Origin: Clostridiales bacterium UBA4959
GTDB taxonomy: Bacteria > Bacillota > Clostridia > Oscillospirales > CAG-272
DNA: 6,377 nucleotides
Assembly: GCA_002397345.1 (NCBI GenBank)
Contig: DHAH01000117.1
Span: 1 to 6,377 of the forward strand
Direction of reading: 5' to 3'
Both the position numbers and the translations under genes were made by a program. Each line of letters starts with the position of its first letter. The first letter of the stretch is position 1. Shown here piece after piece: positions 1 through 6,212 of the stretch. Under the pieces are notes generated by a model. It did not search any database. It saw nothing but the letters and a program-made list of their open reading frames with translations, and was not told where the DNA came from.

Positions 1-141
1 CAGGGACAGCAGGGTCAGCGTCCTCAAGGACAGCAGGGTCAGCGCCCTCAAGGACAGCAGCAAGGTCAGCGTCCGCAGGGGCAGCCGCAAGGTCAGCGTT
101 TCCAAGGACAGCGCCCGCAGGGACAACAGGGTCAGCGTCAG
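1..141 (+). repeat. In-frame tandem repeat encoding [12 protein letters not shown] units in IF-2
   Basis: Two near-identical 24-base units (1-24 and 25-48) each encode QGQQGQRP. They are followed by decayed copies: QGQQQGQRP (49-75), QGQPQGQRF (76-102), QGQRP (103-117) and QGQQGQRQ (118-141). All length differences are multiples of three, so the frame is kept. The array probably continues left of the window. IF-2 N-termini are known to be variable and low in complexity. Gain or loss of units by slippage is an inference from the near-identity of the first two copies. Confidence 0.9.
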
Positions 142-2397
142 CCCGACCATTCTGCGCAGCAGCTCAACGCTGTAAACGCGCAGCAGGCGAAAGCCGCTGC
201 CGAAGCGAGAGCAAAAGCCGACGAACGCGCGGCGGCACGCGAGGCTACGCTCGGAGCGCGGTTTGAAAAAAAGCCGGACTTCACGCAGCAAAAAGCAAAG
301 CAAAGGCCACAAAAACCGGCGGCGCCGCGTATACAACAGCCGACGTTTATACACACGCCGTCTGATGAGCCCGCGGTAAAAATTATCGAAGAACGTTCGC
401 AGCATCGTGGCAAGGCAAACGAAACCCGAGTTGTAGACACGCGTACCACAACAGTCGATCTCGCCAAATACGACGAAAAGCTTGATAAATTCGTCCCCGA
501 TTCGGCGAAGAACATGAGCGGCGAGAAGCAGAAGCTGAAAAAGCAAAACAATCGCCCCGCTCCGGGCGACAACCGTGGTCGTAACCGTATAAACAATTCC
601 GAAGCGGAGAAGTTACGCCGGCTGGAACAGATCGAAAAAGCCAAGAAAAAGCAGCTTCATATCACGCTGCCCGATGAAATACTGGTCAGCGAGCTTGCCT
701 CCCGGTTAAAAGCTACCGCGGCGGTGATTATAAAGAAGCTCATAGGTATGGGCTTTATGGCGAATGTCAACCAGACGCTCGATTATGACACCGCCTATCT
801 CGTAGCCGATGAAATGGGCGCGAAAGTCACGCGTGAGGTCGTCGTCACCATCGAAGATAAATTATTTGGCGATGTAGAGGATAAAGAAGAAAATCTTGTG
901 CCGCGTGCGCCGGTTGTGGTTGTTATGGGTCACGTCGACCACGGTAAAACCTCGCTGCTCGACGCCATCAGGCATACAAACGTAACAAAAGGCGAAGCGG
1001 GAGGCATTACGCAGCATATCGGCGCTTACCGCGTTAATATAAACGACCGCGACATCACCTTCCTTGATACGCCGGGTCACGCGGCGTTCACCGCGATGAG
1101 GGCGCGCGGCGCTAAAGCGACAGACATAGCAATACTCGTCGTCGCCGCCGACGACGGTATCATGCCTCAGACGATTGAAGCGATTAACCACGCGAAAGCC
1201 GCCGGACTGGATATCATCGTCGCGATCAACAAAATGGATAAACCCAGCGCCGACCCCGAACGCATTAAGCAGGACCTTACCAAATATGAGCTTGTTCCCG
1301 AAGAATGGGGCGGCGATACGATATGTGTCCCCGTTTCGGCACTCACGGGTCAGGGTATTCCCGAGCTGCTTGAATCTGTATTGCTCGTCGCGGAAGTTAA
1401 AGAACTCCGCGCCAATCCCAACCGCCGCGCGAAGGGTATTATTATCGAAGCTAAGCTCGACCGCGGACGCGGTCCGGTCGCAACCGTGCTGATCCAGAAC
1501 GGTACGCTCAATTACGGCGATGTCGTTATCGCCGGCACCGCGGTGGGCAGAGTACGTGCTATGACCGACGACAAGGGCAACACGATCAAAGTCGCCGGAC
1601 CGTCCGATCCGGTGGAGATTATCGGACTGGCGGAGGTTCCCACCGCCGGCGACGAATTCAACGCTGTCGAAGACGAGCGCATGGCGCGCGAGCTTGCCGA
1701 ACAACGCCGTACCAAGCAAAAAGAAGAAGAGTTCAAAGCCAATTCCAAGGTCAGCCTCGACGATCTGTTCGCGCAGATTTCCGAGGGCGCAAAGGAGCTT
1801 AATATCATCGTTAAGGGTGATGTGGACGGCTCGGCGGAAGCGGTTAAAACAAGCCTGTTGAAGCTGTCGACCGATGAGGTAAAGGTTAAGATCATACATT
1901 CGGCTGTCGGCGGCATCACCGACGGCGACGTTATGCTCGCCGCCGCATCGAACGCTATCATCGTAGGGTTCAACGTACGACCTGATAAGGGAGCACTCGA
2001 CTCCGCCGAACGTCAGAAAGTCGACATCCGCACCTATCGCATTATTTATGAGTGCATCGAGGAAATTACCGCCGCGCTTAAGGGTATGCTTGCCCCTGTT
2101 TATAAAGAATCTATACTCGGGCACGCACAGGTTCGCCAAGTTATCCGTGTGCCTAAAGTCGGCGCTATCGCCGGTTCGTATGTACAGGACGGCAAGGTCG
2201 TACGCAGCGCGAAGATACGCGTCATACGCGACGGTGTGGTTATCTTCGAGGATGGGATCGGTTCATTGCGCCGCTTCAAGGACGATGTACGTGAAGTTGC
2301 CGCTGGCTATGAATGCGGTATCGGGCTTGAAAAATTCAACGATCTCAAAGATAACGATATGCTCGAAGCTTATGAGATGGTCGAAGTCGCAAAATAA
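1..2397 (+). CDS. infB: Translation initiation factor IF-2, 5'-truncated by the window edge
   Basis: IF-2 is the GTPase that recruits initiator fMet-tRNA to the 30S subunit and promotes 50S joining. The reading frame is open from base 1 with no stop, so the ATG at 514 is an internal methionine and the true start lies upstream; 798 codons are visible. Counting from base 1, residues 1-47 are a Gln/Gly-rich repeat, followed by an Ala/Lys/Glu-rich charged linker and a conserved basic stretch. The IF2_N-type domain starts near residue 219 (LHITLPDEI). The G domain has G1 GHVDHGKT (310-317), a [10 protein letters not shown] switch I region, G3 DTPGH (356-360), G4 NKMD (410-413) and G5 SAL (446-448). 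The beta-barrel and C-terminal fMet-tRNA-binding domains follow and end at a TAA. All G motifs are intact. The protein exceeds the roughly 716 residues of Bacillus subtilis IF-2, because of the N-terminal extension. rbfA, its usual downstream neighbour, is absent; a hairpin follows instead. Confidence 0.97.
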   Translation, partial: QGQQGQRPQGQQGQRPQGQQQGQRPQGQPQGQRFQGQRPQGQQGQRQPDHSAQQLNAVNAQQAKAAAEARAKADERAAAREATLGARFEKKPDFTQQKAKQRPQKPAAPRIQQPTFIHTPSDEPAVKIIEERSQHRGKANETRVVDTRTTTVDLAKYDEKLDKFVPDSAKNMSGEKQKLKKQNNRPAPGDNRGRNRINNSEAEKLRRLEQIEKAKKKQLHITLPDEILVSELASRLKATAAVIIKKLIGMGFMANVNQTLDYDTAYLVADEMGAKVTREVVVTIEDKLFGDVEDKEENLVPRAPVVVVMGHVDHGKTSLLDAIRHTNVTKGEAGGITQHIGAYRVNINDRDITFLDTPGHAAFTAMRARGAKATDIAILVVAADDGIMPQTIEAINHAKAAGLDIIVAINKMDKPSADPERIKQDLTKYELVPEEWGGDTICVPVSALTGQGIPELLESVLLVAEVKELRANPNRRAKGIIIEAKLDRGRGPVATVLIQNGTLNYGDVVIAGTAVGRVRAMTDDKGNTIKVAGPSDPVEIIGLAEVPTAGDEFNAVEDERMARELAEQRRTKQKEEEFKANSKVSLDDLFAQISEGAKELNIIVKGDVDGSAEAVKTSLLKLSTDEVKVKIIHSAVGGITDGDVMLAAASNAIIVGFNVRPDKGALDSAERQKVDIRTYRIIYECIEEITAALKGMLAPVYKESILGHAQVRQVIRVPKVGAIAGSYVQDGKVVRSAKIRVIRDGVVIFEDGIGSLRRFKDDVREVAAGYECGIGLEKFNDLKDNDMLEAYEMVEVAK

Positions 2398-2408
2398 AAA
2401 CCAAAATA

Positions 2409-2462
2409 AAAAGCGCGCAGAACGGAGCGGAAAACTATTTCTTGTCCGCTCTGTGCGCTTTT
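2409..2462 (+). terminator. Hairpin terminator after infB
   Basis: The outer stem pairs AAAAGCGCGCAGA (2409-2421) with TCTGTGCGCTTTT (2450-2462), 13 bp including one G-T wobble. It is extended by GCGGA (2427-2431) with TCCGC (2445-2449) after a 5-base bulge, leaving a 13-base loop. It starts 11 bases after the infB stop and ends in TTTT. The T run is short and belongs to the stem, so termination may be incomplete. No promoter is visible between it and the next gene, whose ribosome binding site begins about 10 bases later, so read-through is probably needed. Confidence 0.65.
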
Positions 2463-2472
2463 ATGACGTTAT

Positions 2473-2477
2473 GGAGG
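2473..2477 (+). promoter_or_regulatory. Ribosome binding site of the DivIVA-family gene
   Basis: A perfect GGAGG lies 8 bases before the ATG at 2486. It decides the start: the in-frame ATG at 2471 overlaps this site and the open frame extends far upstream through infB, so 2486 is the supported initiation codon. Confidence 0.85.
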
Positions 2478-2485
2478 AAAAGATA

Positions 2486-3403
2486 ATGGAAAAGTACGAC
2501 ACTGTAAAAAAAACGGCTATCAAAACGGCGTTCCGGGATTCGTTTAAAGGATATAATAAAGACGATGTTAATGCATATCTTCAGGATACAAGCCTGAGGT
2601 TTTCGACGGGCGAGGAAGAATATAAAAAAAAGATAGCTTCACTGAAACAGACTATTGAGGAGCTGGAAGCCAAAAGTGAAGATTATGATCACCTTTGCGG
2701 CGAGCTTGCGAGGATTAATGATAAGCTCGCGGCGAGTGATCGGCACCTTGACGATAATAAACAAAAATTCGACGAATATGAAAAAATAATAACGTCACTT
2801 AATAATAAAACAGAGCAACTGACAGCGGAACGCGATGAGCTGCGTGGTAAACTCAACGAGGCAAACGATGTTATAACGCAGATGCGGAATGATTCAGATA
2901 AAAAAGCGCGGCTATATGACGATCTGAGCTGCCGGCTTGGCAATCTGATGATTATTGCCGACGAAAATGCGTCGAAACACGTCGCCGACGCAAACGAACA
3001 GGCAGGGCAGATATTAACGCAGGCTAAATCCGAAGCGGCGAAAATCAGAGATGAAGCAATCGCCGAAAGAGAAACGCTGCGGGAACTTGGTAAAAAGAAG
3101 CTCGAGAGCGCACTTGAGGTTGTAAATAAAAGACTGCTTTTAATGAGTGAAGAATATATACATAGCTATACAGAATATTTTCAAAATGTGCAAACAGAAT
3201 TTGATACGCTGCTGGACGGGCTGCGTGTAAAAACAGATGAAATAAAAAGCAAAACAAGCAATATAAGAACTGTTATGTACGGCGAACTTGAACAGGAGCT
3301 TGATAAAATCACGCTTGATACAGAACCCGAAGAGGAAATAATAGATCAGGCGACGGGGAATGAAGCTATAGAAAATTTGGTTATTAAAAATGAAGAGATA
3401 TAA
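2486..3403 (+). CDS. DivIVA-family coiled-coil protein
   Basis: This 305-residue protein has the DivIVA N-terminal signature at residues 16-32 (FRDSFKGYNKDDVNAYL), matching the family pattern of an aromatic residue, then GY, an acidic pair and a hydrophobic pair, which forms the membrane-binding crossed loop in DivIVA. The rest is almost entirely charged heptad-like coiled coil, including a middle block rich in Ala, Asn and Glu (around IIADENASKHVADANEQA) typical of DivIVA homologues, and an acidic tail. There is no signal peptide or transmembrane segment, so it should be cytoplasmic and peripheral to the membrane. Family members mark curved membrane at poles and septa and recruit division, wall-synthesis or chromosome-anchoring proteins; the exact role here is not readable. 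At 305 residues it is longer than Bacillus subtilis DivIVA (about 164) and much longer than GpsB. The next gene starts inside its last codons. Confidence 0.85.
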   Translation: MEKYDTVKKTAIKTAFRDSFKGYNKDDVNAYLQDTSLRFSTGEEEYKKKIASLKQTIEELEAKSEDYDHLCGELARINDKLAASDRHLDDNKQKFDEYEKIITSLNNKTEQLTAERDELRGKLNEANDVITQMRNDSDKKARLYDDLSCRLGNLMIIADENASKHVADANEQAGQILTQAKSEAAKIRDEAIAERETLRELGKKKLESALEVVNKRLLLMSEEYIHSYTEYFQNVQTEFDTLLDGLRVKTDEIKSKTSNIRTVMYGELEQELDKITLDTEPEEEIIDQATGNEAIENLVIKNEEI

Positions 3404-3890
3404 TACGGCGGATATACGCGATTGGGCGCCGCTTATAAAAGAACGGGAACAAATCCTGCTGTCCGGCGTTGTTTATACCGCGCGCGACGCCGCTCATAAA
3501 CGCATATTCTCGCTGCTTGATAATGGCGGAGAACTGCCGTTTGAACTTTCGGGCGCCGCGATTTATTACGCGGGTCCGACGCCGGCAAAACCGGGCGCGG
3601 TGATAGGATCATGCGGACCGACGACCTCCTCACGTATGGATGTATATATGGAACGATTGCTCGAGCACGGACTTGCATGCACGATCGGCAAAGGCGGCCG
3701 CTCGCCTGAGGTCTGCGAATCGATCCGCAGACATGGCGCTGTCTATCTTTGCGCCATAGGCGGAGCGGGCGCGCTTGCGTCGGCATGTATAACCTCATGC
3801 GAAGTGATTGCGTTCGAGGATTTAGGCTGTGAATCTGTAAAACGGCTGGAATTCAAGGATTTTCCGCTGATTGTTTCGGTTTGTCAATGA
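3390..3890 (+). CDS. Fe-S hydro-lyase beta subunit (fumarate hydratase / L-tartrate dehydratase type)
   Basis: These 166 residues match the C-terminal (beta) domain of class I fumarases and tartrate dehydratases, which hydrate fumarate to malate or dehydrate tartrate together with an alpha subunit carrying the 4Fe-4S cluster. Visible family motifs are LLSGVVYTARDAAHKR (23-38), YYAGPTPAKPG (59-69), GPTTSSRMD (76-84), GKGGRSPEV (100-108), AIGGAGALAS (122-131) and a closing EDLGCES...FKDFP. Length is near the usual 170-190 and both ends align with the family, so it looks complete. The ATG at 3390 is supported because an in-frame TAG lies just upstream (3369-3371). There is no strong ribosome binding site, and the 14-base overlap with the DivIVA-like gene suggests translational coupling. 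The alpha subunit usually sits directly upstream but is absent here. Substrate (fumarate, tartrate or another hydroxy acid) cannot be decided from this subunit. Confidence 0.93.
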   Translation: MKRYNTADIRDWAPLIKEREQILLSGVVYTARDAAHKRIFSLLDNGGELPFELSGAAIYYAGPTPAKPGAVIGSCGPTTSSRMDVYMERLLEHGLACTIGKGGRSPEVCESIRRHGAVYLCAIGGAGALASACITSCEVIAFEDLGCESVKRLEFKDFPLIVSVCQ

Positions 3891-3915
3891 GCAGAGATAA
3901 CACAATAGAAAAAAC

Positions 3916-3935
3916 ACCGCTCAATTACGGGCGGT
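3916..3935. terminator. Bidirectional terminator between convergent operons
   Basis: ACCGCTC (3916-3922) pairs with GGGCGGT (3929-3935), 7 bp with one wobble, around a 6-base loop. On the + strand it is followed by ATTTTTATTATTA; on the - strand it is followed by GTTTTTTC. It lies 25 bases after the hydro-lyase stop and 10 bases after the phosphopantetheinyl transferase stop, so it can serve both transcripts. Confidence 0.85.
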
Positions 3936-3945
3936 ATTTTTATTA

Positions 3946-4434
3946 TTATATTTTCATAAATTCTATTTCTGCTTTTTCGCCGGTGCATACGGCGATAATA
4001 TATTCCGGAATTTCGTGTAATATTTCTATATAGTGCGGCTTTGAAAAATCGGCTTTTAAAAAGCCTTCGCCAATAAATTTACCATAACTCTCGCGCTTGC
4101 ACCATGCTTCTATAACAGCAATGTCCGTGTCGTCCTGTAAAATATCGCGTAAATATCGCTCTGTAATACCGGATTTAATCGGTCTGATGCGCTCTATATC
4201 GACACCCACCGGGGTATCGGAAATCGCGGCGGCGGCATATTCACCGGAATGTGAGAGATTGAATTTTATTGTGCCGCAATTCGAAAAATACGGTTTACCT
4301 GACGGTGTTTTTGCATATATGAGCGTCGCGGGATCTATTTTATATGTGCTATATATGGCGTTATTTAATAACCGGCGCACCGCTTCATGGGTGCTTTCCG
4401 GCGAAATAATATTTGAAACAAAAACTTTTACCAT
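3946..4434 (-). CDS. Short Sfp-type 4'-phosphopantetheinyl transferase
   Basis: The family transfers the phosphopantetheine arm of CoA to a serine on acyl or peptidyl carrier proteins. The 162-residue product shows the family core: PSGKPYF (44-50), IKFNLSHSGEYAAAAI (56-71), PVGVDIE (75-81) with the Mg-binding pair Asp79 and Glu81, and WCKRESYGK (111-119), where Glu115 and Lys119 correspond to the WxxKExxxK catalytic motif. It is shorter than Sfp (about 224 residues): the N-terminal half is compact and the tail brief, but every catalytic motif is present, so it is probably functional. It starts 3 bases after the mnmE stop with only a weak GGA-type ribosome binding site, which suggests translation coupled to mnmE. 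No carrier-protein, polyketide or peptide synthetase gene is in the window, so its target is unknown; the fatty-acid carrier protein (replacing or supplementing AcpS) is one possibility. Confidence 0.88.
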   Translation of the reverse strand: MVKVFVSNIISPESTHEAVRRLLNNAIYSTYKIDPATLIYAKTPSGKPYFSNCGTIKFNLSHSGEYAAAAISDTPVGVDIERIRPIKSGITERYLRDILQDDTDIAVIEAWCKRESYGKFIGEGFLKADFSKPHYIEILHEIPEYIIAVCTGEKAEIEFMKI

Positions 4435-4437
4435 ACT

Positions 4438-5853
4438 TTATTTTCCGACACAGAAGTTGTGAAAAATATTATCCACAACCTCCTCGCTTACGCTTCTGCC
4501 GTCCAGCTCACCCAGCTTTCCCAGCGCTTCTTCGAGGTCGAGTCCCACAATATCGGCGGTCATGCCGGTGTCGAGCGCGGCGACAGCGTCTTGCAAACAC
4601 ACTTCCGCGGCTTTAAGCGCCGCATGCTGACGTGAACTTGTGATTATGGCGTCCGAGTCGAGTTTCAACGTTCCGTCAAGATATAATTCACCAAGCGTTT
4701 TATACAGCTTATCTATCCCTTCCTTCGTCACCGTCGAAATAGCAATAAAATCATCGGCAGAAAGCATCGATTTTAAATCACATACGCTTATAAGCTGCTG
4801 CAGATCGGATTTGTTGATTAAAACTATAATCTTTTTATCGTTATTACGTAACCTATTTAAAAAATCGATAAATTTGCGGTCGTCGTCATCGAGCTTGGAC
4901 GCACCGTCGAACATGGCGATCACAAGCTCGGACGATTCGGCGGCGGCAATCGAGCGCGAGATCCCGATCTTTTCGATAGTATCGCTTGTATCACGTATAC
5001 CCGCGGTGTCACACAGCCGCAGCGTCACACCGCCGACGACGGCGGTCTCTTCTATAGTGTCGCGAGTTGTGCCCGCGATATCGGTCACGATCGCGCGTTC
5101 TTCACAGAGCAGCTTGTTAAGCAGCGAAGATTTTCCGCAATTCGGCTTACCACAAATCGCTGTCGATATGCCCTCAGCGATCGCTTTCCCGGTTCTATAA
5201 CTGGATCGGAGCGCCGAGATGCTGTCAAGCAGATATTCGAGCTTCGATTTTAACTCGTTCGGAGCGACGTCCGAAAGCGACTCGTCAGGGAAATCTATAT
5301 ATACATATACAGCGGCGATGAGAAAGGTTAATTCATTAAATATCGAATTGATTTTATTGCTCAGCGTACCGCCTCGCTGTGCGGCTGTTATAATCAGTGC
5401 GTCGCGGTTTTGCGCTTCGAGCGTCAATGATATCGCCTCGGCTTGCGGCAGATCGAGCTTTCCGTTGCAATATGCGCGGCGCGTAAATTCCCCGGCTTCG
5501 GCAGACCGCGCGCCATGAGCAAACAGTTCCTCAAGAATACAGCGCGTCACAAGTGTCCCGCCGTGACACGACAGCTCTACCATGTCTTCTCCGGTAAAAG
5601 AATGCGGCGCGCGTCGTATAACGCCGACGCCGTCGTCGATCGCGATAGAGCCGTCCTTGCCGATGCCGGCTTTGCCAGCATAAAAATTGCCGTAAACGGA
5701 ATAGCCGGGCTGCACTGTTGAAAGCGTCCTCGTTTTAGGCTTGAAAACTTTTTCGGCGACTTCTATTGCGTTTTCGCCGGACAACCTGATTATGGCGATG
5801 GCGCCGCGCCCGGGTGCGGTTGAAATCGCGGCGATTGTATCGTTTATATACAC
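4438..5853 (-). CDS. mnmE: tRNA uridine-5-carboxymethylaminomethyl modification GTPase MnmE
   Basis: MnmE works with MnmG to install the (carboxymethyl)aminomethyl group at C5 of wobble uridine 34 in several tRNAs, using tetrahydrofolate and K+-activated GTP hydrolysis. The 471-residue protein is slightly longer than the usual 450-460 and complete. It begins with the folate-binding domain (DTIAAISTAPGRGAIAIIRL) and has the helical domain split around the G domain. G motifs are GKPNCGKS (235-242), GTTRDT (261-266), DTAG (282-285) and NKSD (347-350). It ends in the diagnostic FCVGK (467-471), whose Cys468 is the conserved functional cysteine. The start is GTG, fixed by an AGGAG 8 bases upstream and by alignment of the MYINDTIAAI beginning. 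mnmG, its common neighbour, does not follow; a phosphopantetheinyl transferase does. A parS site sits in its leader. No convincing promoter is visible between the upstream hairpin and the start. Confidence 0.97.
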   Translation of the reverse strand: MYINDTIAAISTAPGRGAIAIIRLSGENAIEVAEKVFKPKTRTLSTVQPGYSVYGNFYAGKAGIGKDGSIAIDDGVGVIRRAPHSFTGEDMVELSCHGGTLVTRCILEELFAHGARSAEAGEFTRRAYCNGKLDLPQAEAISLTLEAQNRDALIITAAQRGGTLSNKINSIFNELTFLIAAVYVYIDFPDESLSDVAPNELKSKLEYLLDSISALRSSYRTGKAIAEGISTAICGKPNCGKSSLLNKLLCEERAIVTDIAGTTRDTIEETAVVGGVTLRLCDTAGIRDTSDTIEKIGISRSIAAAESSELVIAMFDGASKLDDDDRKFIDFLNRLRNNDKKIIVLINKSDLQQLISVCDLKSMLSADDFIAISTVTKEGIDKLYKTLGELYLDGTLKLDSDAIITSSRQHAALKAAEVCLQDAVAALDTGMTADIVGLDLEEALGKLGELDGRSVSEEVVDNIFHNFCVGK

Positions 5854-5861
5854 TTAAAATT

Positions 5862-5866
5862 CTCCT
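5862..5866 (-). promoter_or_regulatory. Ribosome binding site of mnmE
   Basis: AGGAG on the - strand (CTCCT on +), 8 bases before the GTG start at 5853. It supports a non-ATG start for mnmE and lies only 5 bases downstream of the parS palindrome. Confidence 0.85.
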
Positions 5867-5871
5867 GTAAT

Positions 5872-5887
5872 TGTTTCACGTGAAACA
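5872..5887. promoter_or_regulatory. parS: parS site (ParB/Spo0J loading site) in the mnmE leader
   Basis: TGTTTCACGTGAAACA is a perfect 16-bp palindrome and an exact match to the chromosomal parS consensus TGTTNCACGTGAAACA established in Bacillus subtilis. ParB clamps load at such sites and spread, recruiting SMC and directing origin segregation. It lies between the hairpin at 5916-5941 and the mnmE ribosome binding site, so bound ParB could also affect mnmE transcription; that part is inference. Confidence 0.95.
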
Positions 5888-5915
5888 TTGATCTCAAACG
5901 GTGGCTGTTATATAA

Positions 5916-5941
5916 AACGCCCACCGGAACCGGCGGACGTT
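5916..5941. terminator. Hairpin terminator downstream of the small membrane-protein gene
   Basis: AACGCCCACCGG (5916-5927) pairs with CCGGCGGACGTT (5930-5941), up to 12 bp with two wobbles (the innermost pairs must open to form a loop). It is flanked by AAAA on the left and TTTT on the right, so on either strand a GC-rich hairpin is followed by T residues (TTTTATAT on -, TTTTGTTT on +). It begins 9 bases after the TGA of the small gene (stop at 5951-5953) and should separate that gene's strong transcript from mnmE. Confidence 0.8.
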
Positions 5942-5950
5942 TTGTTTAAC

Positions 5951-6142
5951 TCAATACTTGCGATTCTTCTTTATAAAATATATTACCAGTGCGGACGCCA
6001 CAAGCGCGATAACCCCGGTGATGATTCCTATGTCCATCGTTTGGGAGGCGTGATAATTTGCTTCTGCCGACGCGTTTATTGCAAATAAACTAAAAATCGG
6101 CAAAACAAGAAACAGCAACGCTGAAATTCTCTTCTTGTTCAC
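5951..6142 (-). CDS. Small secreted/membrane protein of unknown function, with a sorting-signal-like tail
   Basis: I do not recognise this 63-residue protein as a named family. It has a basic start (MNKKR), a hydrophobic core and an Ala-Ser-Ala cleavage motif at 24-26, which read as a signal peptide. About 10 polar residues (EANYHASQTM) follow, then a transmembrane helix (about 37-57) and a basic end KKNRKY. The layout SQTMD, hydrophobic helix, basic tail recalls a degenerate sortase sorting signal (LPxTGD, helix, KR-rich end), but Leu, Pro and Gly are missing. Alternatively it is simply a tiny bitopic membrane protein. The start is GTG with GGGGG 10 bases upstream. A perfect sigma-A promoter and a downstream hairpin make it a self-contained transcription unit, which argues strongly that it is a real gene. 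An overlapping + strand open frame (5888-6088) lacks such signals. Confidence 0.8.
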   Translation of the reverse strand: MNKKRISALLFLVLPIFSLFAINASAEANYHASQTMDIGIITGVIALVASALVIYFIKKNRKY

Positions 6143-6152
6143 AGCACATATA

Positions 6153-6157
6153 CCCCC
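6153..6157 (-). promoter_or_regulatory. Probable ribosome binding site of the small membrane-protein gene
   Basis: GGGGG on the - strand (CCCCC on +), 10 bases before the GTG start. It can pair with the anti-Shine-Dalgarno sequence using G-U wobbles. It is less ideal than the mnmE site, but no other purine-rich stretch is near the start. Confidence 0.55.
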
Positions 6158-6183
6158 ATCTATATTATTTGTAATCTGATAAT

Positions 6184-6212
6184 ATTATAACTCTTTTGCG
6201 GTAGAATGTCAA
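6184..6212 (-). promoter_or_regulatory. Perfect consensus sigma-A promoter for the small membrane-protein gene
   Basis: On the - strand, TTGACA (+ strand 6207-6212) and TATAAT (6184-6189) are both exact consensus hexamers separated by the optimal 17 bases. Transcription should start near 6177, giving a leader of about 35 bases before the GTG at 6142. The region upstream is AT-rich, as in promoters with UP elements. No operator-like inverted repeat overlaps it, so strong constitutive expression is the simplest inference. Confidence 0.9.

Noticed and set aside
862..2139. Long open frame of 425 codons on the - strand
   Set aside because: It runs antisense to infB, whose GTPase motifs are unmistakable. 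The translation is compositionally odd and shows no family motif, so it is a shadow of GC-biased third positions.
2048..2485. Upstream extension of the DivIVA-family frame into infB
   Set aside because: The extension overlaps infB coding sequence and the hairpin, and reads as non-protein-like. The GGAGG at 2473-2477 sets the start at 2486.
3690..3697. GCGGCCGC octamer within the hydro-lyase gene
   Set aside because: A short palindrome explained by Gly-Gly-Arg-Ser codons; no wider structure around it.
4469..4477. Perfect DnaA box TTATCCACA on the + strand
   Set aside because: It lies inside the conserved C-terminal coding part of mnmE (VVDNI segment), is a single copy, and has no partners nearby; codon choice explains it.
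4640..5200. A 186-codon + strand frame opposite mnmE
   Set aside because: Ser/Ile-rich antisense shadow of mnmE with no ribosome binding site or domain.
5853..5915. Possible mnmE promoter: TATAAC on the - strand next to the hairpin, or TTGAGA spaced from CAATTA across parS
   Set aside because: TATAAC has no usable -35 (that position falls in the GC-rich hairpin), and CAATTA is a very poor -10. Neither reaches a standard I would annotate.
5888..6088. A 66-codon + strand frame overlapping the small - strand gene
   Set aside because: It begins at a TTG-type start without a ribosome binding site, crosses the terminator hairpin, and its product has no recognisable features. The opposite strand has promoter, signal peptide and terminator.
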